From Clarireedia homoeocarpa (lineage: Eukaryota; Ascomycota; Leotiomycetes; Helotiales; Rutstroemiaceae): 64,000 nt of DNA. The notes under the pieces are model-generated. The model was given only the letters and a program-made list of their open reading frames with translations, was not told the DNA's origin and did not search any database. Within the stretch, counting starts at the first letter, position 1; the number at the start of each line of letters is the position of its first letter. Made by a program: the position numbers and the translations under genes. Positions 36,509-46,028 of the stretch are shown piece by piece. The stretch is taken from the NCBI GenBank assembly GCA_001465935.1, contig LNKV01000040.1, positions 372,001-436,000 of the forward strand, given 5' to 3'.

Positions 36509-37186
36509 TCACCTCCCCCAAAGCACACCCATCCCAGAACCTAATCCAACTAACACACCCGCCCATATCCCGAACCAAGGAACCCTGATGCCCGCACCAT
36601 CTCCTGTAAAAAGGCCCGTGAAGTCATCCCACCCCTTCTCAAACCCATTCCTTGCATCCGTCGATTTCGTGAGCGTATAATTCCCCGTTGGCGTCGGCGT
36701 CGACCCCGTTACTCCATTCGGACGCGTCGATGACGTCGCTGCCCTTTCTCCATTTCCACTACGAGTTGTCTGCGCCGGATTCCCAGCCGTGCTTGTACTC
36801 GTAGTACCTCCACCCCCGCAATCCTTCATCACGATAAAGTTATTACTAGGAAAGCTATCCTGCAAGCCATCCGAGTCCTCCACCAAAAGTGCGAGGAAAT
36901 ATTCCTTCTTATCCTGGTCTTCCTCCGCTGTTGGCGTCCATGGTGTCCATACAAAACTACTCACTTGCTTTGAGGCGTCGGGTTGACCGGTGCCTTGGTG
37001 CGAAATCAGGTTGGGTGACTCGATGTCTATGACTTTGAAGGTGACGCCTGAGGCGGCGGGGGTCCAGGAGACGGTTATAGGGGAGGGCTCGAGGCAGGAG
37101 GGGAGTGAGGCAATTTTGAGGGTTGTGGAGAGAGCGAGGGTGGGGAGGAAGAGAAGTGAGAGGGAGAAGGAGAAGTGGTGAATCAT
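36509..37186 (-). CDS. Putative secreted, membrane-anchored Ser/Thr-rich protein
   Basis: 225 residues from the ATG at 37186. I prefer this start to the upstream ATG at 37273, because it puts a clean signal peptide (FSFSLSLLFLPTLALS) at the N-terminus. A beta-rich domain of about 100 residues follows (SPITVSWTP, SFVWTPW, NFIVMKDCG). Next is a Thr/Ser/Gly-rich linker suited to O-glycosylation, then a C-terminal hydrophobic segment (WFGIWAGVLVGLGSGMG). The layout resembles fungal GPI-anchored or single-pass cell-surface proteins of the Kre9/Knh1-like N-terminal type, but I cannot assign the family firmly. No function is claimed. Confidence 0.7.
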   Translation of the reverse strand: MIHHFSFSLSLLFLPTLALSTTLKIASLPSCLEPSPITVSWTPAASGVTFKVIDIESPNLISHQGTGQPDASKQVSSFVWTPWTPTAEEDQDKKEYFLALLVEDSDGLQDSFPSNNFIVMKDCGGGGTTSTSTAGNPAQTTRSGNGERAATSSTRPNGVTGSTPTPTGNYTLTKSTDARNGFEKGWDDFTGLFTGDGAGIRVPWFGIWAGVLVGLGSGMGVLWGR

Positions 37187-38266
37187 TGTGCGATGGGGTT
37201 TTAGGCCGAGATAATGAAAGAGACAAGGGAAGGAGGGCGGTAGGAAAGAATGAATGAAAGTCTTACCGTCCACTCAATATCTTGTCGCAAATAGTACACA
37301 AAAGCGAATGTAACAAGTTAATGTCCAGAACGGAAGAAGATTCCAAAGAAGCTGGGAGGGGGGACACGAAATATGATTTAGTACGTCAAAGCGAAGAAAG
37401 AACCAAGATGCACTGCATCCTCAGCAAATCTCCAAGCACCAACCGCTGCACAGCCAGAAGATGACCGGCCATCTTCAACCCTGAGTCTTCTTGCCACAGG
37501 CCACTTCTGCCACCCATCACACGAGACCTCCAGCCCTAAATCAAGCAAAAGACAGGGTGACAATGATGATAGTTCTGCGTAAATATTAGAAGAGTCTAGC
37601 TATCAAAGAAACAACGTGGATGATAACGAAGAACCCAGACATCCGACGAATGATGAGAATTCTCCAGACAATCGTATAGAAATCTGACACCAAACTACCA
37701 ACAGCTAACGGCGGCAATTTTAAATAACGCGAGAGCCGCGATAGATCCCAGCAGGAAGTAACGGGACAGCATGACATTGTTTGCGCCACGGTCGTTTGGG
37801 GCTATCGGGTCGTTGTCAAGGCGCGCGCCAACATGGAATGGAGCTGACGCCATTATCTAGACCACCAATTATGCTTGAATAGGCGAGAACTTTTTCTTCT
37901 AGATTATCGTGCACTTGCACGTAAATATTACCGAGGGTGGAAAAGAGGTATATGAACGAACATGAAATCGATTAAGGAGAACTCAGGAAAGGCGCGCCTC
38001 TTCCAAGAAGGATGGAATTTTAATGATGTATTCTCTACCGCTCCGCTCTTACTCTAACCCCAGTTCTACCTCTAGGAAACCCGATCAGCTCTCATTAAGA
38101 AGTGACCTTTTTTAAACCCATTCTTTCTAATGCAATATCCCTTTCCCCCTTATACAAGAACCTACGCCTTGACAATGCCCTCAAAGAAAAAGGAGAGACC
38201 TTATTGGCGTAATGGGAATACACAATATCATGATTCGCATTCGTGATCATCAATCCGACCAATTAA
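37187..38266. other. Intergenic between two minus-strand genes
   Basis: This stretch should hold the promoter of the surface-protein gene on the left and the 3' UTR of the PAQR gene on the right. No open frame shows family features and no repeat arrays are visible. Confidence 0.55.
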
Positions 38267-39834
38267 TTAATAAACTCCACAACCATTCTCTGCTCTAGCG
38301 AAAGCTCCAGCAAAGAACTCCTGCATTGCCACATAATGGAATAAGATACCTCCTAGGACGGCGAAATGCCACAGGTTGTGGCTTCCTCCAATGTAATCGA
38401 AGGCACCAGGGCACCATCGTTCTGGAACCTGGCTAGCGTAGACGAATGCTCCAACTAAATAGACTGTGATGCTCTTCGCAAGAGGAGTATAGAACTCTGC
38501 AGTCCAAGCACTGCCACGCGTGAGGTTGAGTTGAAGGACTGGGGCAAATCCTGTTGCGCCCAGTGTGACGTAGAAAGCTACACGTGCCCATGCCATGTCG
38601 GCACGGTTGAATGTTGGATGCCAGGGGAGGATGACACCGCCAATGCCTAAAGTTGCGGTTGTAGTCATATAAATCCAGCGACTTACGGGCTCACAGTAGA
38701 ATGCAGTGTAGTCGGTTGTCATGATCGAGGCGGCGATGAGAAGGGAGATACCAGTATAGTCGACGCAGGCAAATCGTTCCATGAGGTTTCGGTCAGCTAC
38801 GCTGTTCATGGTATGCCACATTGTGCTGCAGACGAGACACTTGCAGGCAGCGAAGAAAAAGCATGCGGCGATGACAATGTCTGCTTTTGTGCTAAGTGAA
38901 AATGCGTGACTGGTGGGATAGAAGTAGAATGCGATCGATAGTACAATAAGTAAGCCAATTGCATGCGACCAAATGTTGACACTCTCGTTCGACAGACCAA
39001 ACATTGACTGTATGCATTCCAGTTTCGACTCGGTGAAGCGATAACCTTTGACAATGTGAGGGTTCACACGCCAGGGTACAGGTAAATCTTCATATCTGAT
39101 CAGACCGTGCTTCTTCGCTGATGCGATCGCATGTTCGATGTGTTCTTCCAATGTTTCCGCCGCTTTCCTTGCTCGTTCAAATCCCTCATCTACAACCTCC
39201 CTTGCTCGGCCAATTCCCTCATCAACGACCCTGCGACCCTCGTCCATTAAACTTTCTGCAGCCCCTCTCAATCCCTGCTCTTTCATTTTGTATGCCCGAG
39301 CCTCGAAATCCGTCAGGATACCTTCCAGCAATCCAATACCAGTATTAACCTTCCCATGTAATGTCTCCTGAGCAGCCAGAGCATCCTGATACCTCAATTC
39401 CACCGTATCCACCATAATCTTCGCTCTCCTTTTCCCCGCCCCTAATACCTCCCCCGAAACTTGCGAACATCTCGCTCTCACAGCCTGCAGCGTCGCATAC
39501 GCTCTAGAAATACTCGAATCAAAGGTAAGGTTTCCGTAATTCTCAAGGAAGTCCAATCTGCGCTCGAGTTCGGATAGAAAGATATCGACCTATTCCTCCC
39601 GTCAGCACGGGGCGTGGATTTGCGACACAAACAATGACAGTCCCGCGAAAAACCTACCTTGAGCATTAACCCTTCCTCGCCATCCATAACTTGGTCGGAG
39701 CTCTTTCGCCGCGGGTGAAATGACGAATGTCGTCTCCTGCTCCGAGGTGCTGACTGTTCCCTTCCGGAAACTTTCGCAGTGGTGGTTTTGTCCTGGTAGG
39801 ACTCCACCGTGAGAGAGGGCGAAGCGCAAACCAT
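38267..39834 (-). CDS. IZH3: PAQR/haemolysin III family membrane protein, Izh3-like
   Basis: Two exons, 39834-39658 and 39589-38267, give 499 residues. The N-terminal 230 residues are soluble and include a long amphipathic, coiled-coil-like stretch with Arg/Glu-rich repeats (DEGIGRAREVVDEGFERAR). A seven-helix HlyIII/PAQR domain follows, with the metal-ligand histidines expected of the family (NIWSHAIG, MWHTMNS, SHNLWHF). The extra N-terminal domain marks the Izh3 branch rather than the short Izh1/2/4 type. Yeast IZH proteins are linked to zinc, lipid and sterol homeostasis. The gene sits upstream of, and in the same direction as, CYP51. Its direct role is not known from sequence. Confidence 0.9.
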
Positions 39835-40885
39835 GGTTCGTATGCGTATTGCTCCTTAGACTTTGGCACAGTACCAACTAAGAATAAGAAGAGAAAGCAC
39901 TTTTCAAGGTCGAATGCAGTGTAACATAAGGTGTATAGGAGTTGACAAGCGGCAGAAGTAGGAAGCGTGGTTGATCGGGGAAAATGCCAACAAGGAAGGG
40001 AGAAGTATGAGGAAAAGACAGTCCAAGAGTACCAAGTCCCACGAGAGGTCAATAAGAAAGTCGATTGGTCGTGCTGATCATTGCAAGTTCATACAAGTAC
40101 GAATTCCGAGGGGTCATCTGGTACGTACTCGTACCTCGGATTATGTTAAGGAATTGAATTATGTTAAGGATAGCTGGAAACGGCAAGATTGGAAATATTG
40201 CGGGTACTTTCTAGTACCTCGCAGTGGCTGGAAAATTAATTGTTGAGGTCCGGCAATTTCGTGACTTAGTTGACTTAAAGTTCTTAAATTATATTATCCG
40301 CTATGCATTTGCGTTTGACTAAGAAATGGTGAAAATCTTTTGATGTTCTCCTATCATCTTGCTACCAGGTCTAAGACTCTTTTTCATCTTCTCAACCCCT
40401 CCACTGAGACACCTTTTTTGTGCGCTGCATTTACGTGCATCCAGCCTTATCTACATTTGCCACTGCAGCGTCCCTTGATCGAATCTTGGAACATGCGGCA
40501 AATGCGCACAATCTAACTTACTAAGTACTTGTAGCATGTGAAGAACCCTTTTAGACCCTGTTCCTGTGGATCCCTACTGTACAAATCAGAATGCCGCAAG
40601 CCCCAAAGTGTTACGGAAATGATCCACAGAATGAGCATTTGGGCTTGGAAACCAACATGCATTAATTATCTACCAAATACGCCAATCGTATACAAGTAAC
40701 GACAGCATTCGTTAAAACCTTGGTAAATCCATTAAGCGACCTCCTCTACGAGGTAGGAAGTCAAGAGTATTAATATATCTACTAGAATGAACCTTGTAAC
40801 TCCTATATATGCATCATCCCCATCATTGCTTTCGTCCTTGTCCGTGTCCATTGACCGCGTTCATTGACCGCTATTAACACGTCGA
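39835..40885. other. Intergenic: PAQR gene promoter and CYP51 3' flank
   Basis: Both neighbours are on the minus strand. A GTACGTACTCGTACC-like patch near 40120-40140 and two nearby copies of a TTATGTTAAGGA-type motif (about 40140-40170) are present. No coding frame is supported. Confidence 0.55.
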
Positions 40886-42565
40886 TCATCTTCTTTCCCA
40901 AGCAATGACCGCTGGCTCCATCGGTCTAGAAAACAAACTACTATAGTCGGTATCGACGACTTTGTTGCTGCCATCAACGTTCTTGAACTTGAACAATCGT
41001 ACCATCGTAGCCATGATAGTGATCAAATTGACGGTAGCGAACTGTTCACCAATACACCTATGTCTGCCAGCACCGAATGGCAGGTAAGGACTGGAAGCAC
41101 CTTTGCTGATGAGCCCGTAACCATAATCTTCTTTCTCTTCGTCTTCCTCGTTGCCCTGTCCAATGACACCGCCTGATCCAGCATCCCATCGGTGAGGGTT
41201 CCACAACAATGGTTCGGGGAAGAACTCCTCATCTCGACTCGTGCAGCCAGGGGAAGCGAGTAATACGTGGGATGTCGGAACAACATATTTTGTTCCGCTG
41301 ATCGGCATCGGAGACTTGACTTTTCGCATAATAGAATGAATTGGAGTGTGGAGACGGAGTGTTTCTTTCAAGACGCTTTGGTGGAGAGTTAGCTTGGAGA
41401 GATCTTCGTATGTGAGAGGAGGAAGATCAGCGCCTAGAACTCTGATCTGTTCTTGGTACAGCTCTTCCATCAGATCCGGACGTGAAGCAAGACGGAGCAT
41501 AATCCAAGAACTAGAAGAAGACGATGAGTGCTGACCAGCCATAAGAAGGGCAATCATCATATGAGCAATCTCCTTGTCGGGAACAGGGGTCCCATCTTTA
41601 TAGGTTGAGCGCATTAACTGCCACATAATATCCGATTTTTCTCCCTCGTTATTCGCCCGTCTCTTCTTGATAATATCCATATATGTGTTGGCAACGGTTC
41701 TCTGTGCATGATCGCGAGCACGATTATGAGGAAGTGGCGCCCAGTGAAGCATGAAGTTGATAGGGCTAAAACCCATGTCGAGATCGTGGTACAGAGCAGC
41801 GAATGAGGAATCGAATCGATCACGGACCTCTTTGCCTTGTAGTGTGTGGGAAGCGGTGTAGATGGTGATCTCAGCCATTGCAGCAGGAATGTTGGCGGTA
41901 CCCTTTTGTCCCTTGAATGCTTGTGATTTTTTCATGAAGGTTTCTACCTCCCCTTGGATGATTGGAACGTAAGACTTGAAGGCTTCTGTAGAAAGACCAA
42001 TTTTCATGAACTGTGCCGCAATTGTCAGCTTCCCATCTGATTGTGAGCCAAAATTCGTTGGGACTAACCTTTTTCTGCTCCATCAGTTTCGAGTTCGGGC
42101 AATCGTAAACTACATCCTGGCCAAACACTGGCGTAGTCAACACAGTATATATTTCCTCCGCATTTACATCCTTCAGCTTTCCGTTGAGAATAAAGTCGTT
42201 GCCTTGTCGTCCGAGGTATACCGTTGTCTTCTTTCCAAGCAAGATGAAAGTGAAAACATCACCGTACTAGAACATAACAATCAGTGGCCCTTCAACAGAA
42301 TCGAAATCAGATCGCTAACCTTTGCGCGGCAGTCGAAGAAGAACCTGTAAGGATCGATACCATAGGTTATTGTGCTGCCGATGATAGGAAACCAATGGAA
42401 GACAACAGGAGGCTCGTTGGGGTTCTTGAAAAGTAACTGGTTGAGAACATTGAGAACGACGGCGAGAACAACGAAGGCTGCGAAACTTCCTGCAATAATT
42501 GCACCTGTTGACCGCTGCGAGATTTCCTGAGCCAAAGGCCCGGCTATATTTTCTAGTATCCCCAT
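40886..42565 (-). CDS. CYP51: CYP51, sterol 14-alpha-demethylase
   Basis: Three exons, 42565-42320, 42266-42069 and 42010-40886, give 522 residues. The start is the MGILEN methionine; an upstream in-frame ATG adds seven non-family residues. The N-terminal membrane anchor is at about 24-46. Family motifs are the B-C region with VVYDCPN, AGQHSS in helix I, KETLRLH (ExxR), PHRWD and the haem-binding PFGAGRHRCIG with its Cys ligand. The enzyme removes the 14-alpha-methyl group of eburicol/lanosterol in ergosterol synthesis and is the target of azole fungicides. Tyr136, often changed to Phe in resistant field strains of plant pathogens, is Tyr here. The helix-I Ser run has seven serines where many relatives have an Ala/Thr interruption. 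Five 19-base repeats lie 148-242 bases upstream of the start. Confidence 0.97.
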
Positions 42566-43279
42566 TCTATGGATACCACTGCACAACGAAAAATGAATGT
42601 AAATAGAGTGAAAAGAGAGTGTTGTCTAATGTTGCGAACATCGAAATTTAAATGGGATATTTCTTCAAGGGGGACAGCTAGAGAAGGAATTGAATGGCGT
42701 TGATTGGCCGAACTTAAATTCGTGTTCGTACCTTAAATTCGTACTCGTGCCTTAAATTCGTACTCGTGCCTTAAATTCGTGTTCGTACCTTAAATTCGTG
42801 TTCGTACCATGAATTCTCGCTTCGGAATTCCGCTGCAGACCGTTTTGGTCGATCTTGATTGGTTCCGGTTGGGGATGAGTCGTACGAGCAATGAGCATAC
42901 ACACCATTTATCATGAGTGCATTACTACTCCTATGGCATGATGGTCTTAGAAGCTCTCACGGTCATCATATCCTGTTTGCACTTTACCGAATCGCGGTGA
43001 TCAAAAATAGTCTTCAGGGGAAGACGGTGGTCATTTTGCTATACGCCTTCCGCCATTTGACTGCCAATTTGCTTGAGAGTGCTGCTGTATGTATTATATT
43101 ATCTCTTTCTGCTGTAGTACGCTTTGCTCCGCCATAATGATGTACCTTAGTAACTATTGCCTACCGTTAGGCCATGATAAACTTCCATATAATAATATAC
43201 AAGAATCCGATTACCCATTTTCCTTTCGCCTTCCTAGAACCTATATCCATGAACCAGTCAACAAATCCAACTAAGAATG
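42566..43279. promoter_or_regulatory. CYP51 promoter region and DGAT2 3' flank
   Basis: This holds the CYP51 promoter (minus strand), including the 19-base tandem repeat array at 42713-42807, and the 3' UTR of the DGAT2 gene at the right. No coding frame is supported. Confidence 0.7.
42713..42807. repeat. Five 19-bp tandem repeats in the CYP51 promoter
   Basis: Five head-to-tail units of 19 bases (42713, 42732, 42751, 42770, 42789) share the core CTTAAATTCGT. Units 1, 4 and 5 end GTTCGTAC; units 2 and 3 end ACTCGTGC. A diverged partial unit (CATGAATTC) follows at 42808. The order A-B-B-A-A suggests more than one duplication step. Confidence 0.95.
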
Positions 43280-45050
43280 TTACTCGACTATTTGCAGCTC
43301 ATCCTTCCTATTTGGGGCAAAATCATCCTTCCACTGATCCCATAATCTTTCCAGTTCTGTAACATACTCCTCATGCAATCTGTCAATCTCTTCTTGCGCT
43401 GGCTTTTGGCTCTGTGCCACTTTTATTGGCCGTCCAACCACAATGTTTAGCGGCCTGCGATAAGGCATGAGGCCAACATCATAGTTGAATACGCCTCTAG
43501 CATGGAAGAGAGGAACGGTGAATCCAAGCATCTTCTTCACAAGAAGTTGGAACTTGTGGATCCTGGGATGTGTATCTGCAGAGAACTGATCATACAGATC
43601 ATTTTCGCCGAATGCTAAAACAGGAACCAAATCCGCACCAGTGCGAAGGGCCATCTTCACAAAACCTTTACGACGCTTCAGTACTAGTCTCAGGCTGTAT
43701 GGCTGTGCATCTAGTGATTCTCGGGCGCCACCAACAACGATGGTAATCGCGCGTCCCATGCCCTCCTACCAAGTAGAGTCAGTATATTCGATCCAAGACG
43801 AGCTGTAATGTGACGTACCTTGTTGGGACCACCCTTTGAGAGTAAGTTCTCGCAAGACTCCCTAGAAACAGACGCCAAACCCATGGCTAGCGCGTAGTCG
43901 CGATACAGTGGTATCCTGAAATTAGAGTCTAGTGTTAAGAGGGTATTCTTGATGCCGGGAAAGAGTTGAGAGAATCCCAGAGCTTCCGTCGCAAATGCCG
44001 CAAAAGCGCCGTGAGAGATAATGCCATGTGGGTGATAGCCGAAAATGTATTTTCGTGTTGGTGGAAGTTCTTGAGTTTTGTGTAGCCTAGCTGGAAAGTA
44101 GGATGCAAACAAAGACCATACTGGAAGAGATCTCAAAAAATCTGAGCGATGGGAAAGAGTCCCGGACGTAGAAGCCTTGGAGACCGTACAATAAATCATA
44201 TATGGGATTAATAGCGGCCAGAAAAGAGGTATTGCGCAGAGGAAGAAGAATGTAGAGACGCAAAGGGCGATGCAGAGAGTATGGAAAAGAACTAATAAAG
44301 TCTGTAGTCTCCTTTTGAGTGGAACATTCATCGGCGCCCATCGTATACCACTTGTCTGCCATCTCTGCCCTGCCTGTCTTCCACTGACAAGTGTTTGATC
44401 CTTACGTTTAGGCCCCTCATCTCTACCTTTGGGAAGTACTTTTTCGTAGTCGTCCGAGGGTTTCACGCTTATAAGATTGCTTCCATTTCGTTCTCCTTGG
44501 ATTTTCTCGAAGACGGTGGTTGTATTCTTGTCGTTTTTCTCAAGCTTTGACGATCTCTTCGTATCTTTGCCGTCACTGCCATTTTCCTGACTTGCATCAT
44601 TCTTCTGAATAGAAGGTTTTCGGTACTTCTTTCGTGGGGGGCTCTTGGGAGTATCATCGATGCCCTGCCAAAAGTTAGCATATGAGCTATTTAACTGGAT
44701 TTAGTACGAACCGTTGCGGAATACTCTGATTTAGATTCTTGTCTCTCAAATTGCGGCCGATTTTCTTTGCCCTCCGCAGTAAGAGGAGGTGGCGTAGGTC
44801 CTGAGCTTCCGATTTCTACGATCCGTAACACGGATGCTTTGTGCTTGGGTCCATTCTGAGCAGCGCCATTTCCTATGATACCATTTCCATCGATGAAACC
44901 ATTCGACCAGTGCCCGTTTTTTGCTCCATCCACGCGTCCGTCTGCTGACGCTGGAGATTCTTCTACCGCATCGGCATAAGTTTTGGGCGGGAGGTGTTGC
45001 TTTTCGCGTTCATCGGGCAGAGCTGGCTCAGCCAATGTTAGTCCCGCCAT
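43280..45050 (-). CDS. DGA1: Diacylglycerol O-acyltransferase, DGAT2/Dga1 family
   Basis: Three exons, 45050-44712, 44664-43819 and 43765-43280, give 556 residues. The first 240 residues are polar, Lys/Ser/Pro-rich and probably disordered, much longer than in yeast Dga1. Two hydrophobic segments follow (about 265-305), then the acyltransferase domain with the catalytic YHPHG motif (FGYHPHGIIS), GGARESLDA, RKGFVKMA and a conserved FGEND. The enzyme makes triacylglycerol from diacylglycerol and acyl-CoA at the ER and lipid droplets. The last splice (GTACGT...GGTAG) joins NK to EGMGRA, a family-conserved stretch, which supports the model. Confidence 0.93.
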
Positions 45051-46028
45051 TGCATTAAAGTCGTACTATTAATTATAAAGGAACCAGCGAGACAGACAAG
45101 GAGAAGAGAATGTGTCAATTGATAATGGCGATTGTTGGAGAACAAAAGAATGGCTTCGAAGGAGTCCTGAAGTTTGCGCTCAGTGTCCTAGTTTACATTC
45201 CATCTAGATTGAAGACAAGCACAACCTATGACGTGCACCCAAAGTCCACTCACTATACGTGCTCCGGCCGATTGTCCGAACACTAGGATCGCCTCAACTA
45301 ACCTTATTGCAGAGTTGATACGCCCCTCGGTACCTGAGCAAGAAAATCCAATCAACGTCTAAAAATCAAGAAAAAGCTTGTTTAGCAGATCATGGTACAC
45401 TTTCCAACTATCATTTAGGATTTCATTTGACCTGTTGAGTTTTGGATCGTCATGACCGCAGTCCTATATCCGAGCGCAGGCCATGTCGATAGAAATAGTC
45501 TCGCAAACGCCGAAAGATTTGTTTCGCTATGTTCCATTCCCTTCGTACTAGATTAGTCTAAAAGGATCTTAGAGTCAATAGCAAGAGAAGTATGACGGAT
45601 TGAATTGTCATTCAAACATGCAAAGAAAGCGTAAAGCGCTATTTTCATCCCAACTACAGCAAAAGTATAAATACATATCTCATGTCCTCCCACTGTTTGA
45701 ACCCTCCACAAACCCCCGAACCTTCGATTCGACCTCACATATAAGATATGATGAAAAGAAAACAGTATGCTGGTAACGAGAGAAACCCCGCCAGCTCTAT
45801 GAAAAAAGTAGTGCTACTTTTTTGTTTTTGAATATCCCAAAACAATACCTCCCATAGTGAACGCCTCGGCCACCGCGATTGACAGAAAATTCATGCGAAC
45901 ATGTCGATGGACAAGTGAAGCTTATCGTGACTCCTTATTTTCGCTACCCAACGCCGTGATATCATTGTACACCAGCTATGATTTGGCATAGAACGACTTC
46001 GTATGCTTGCGTCCTATGGGTATCGTCG
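45051..46028. other. Intergenic: DGAT2 promoter and zinc-finger gene 3' flank
   Basis: Both neighbours are on the minus strand. No coding frame, repeat array or RNA gene is supported here. Confidence 0.55.

Noticed and set aside
37187..37273. Upstream start for the putative surface protein
   Set aside because: The extra 29 residues would place polar sequence in front of a clean signal peptide.
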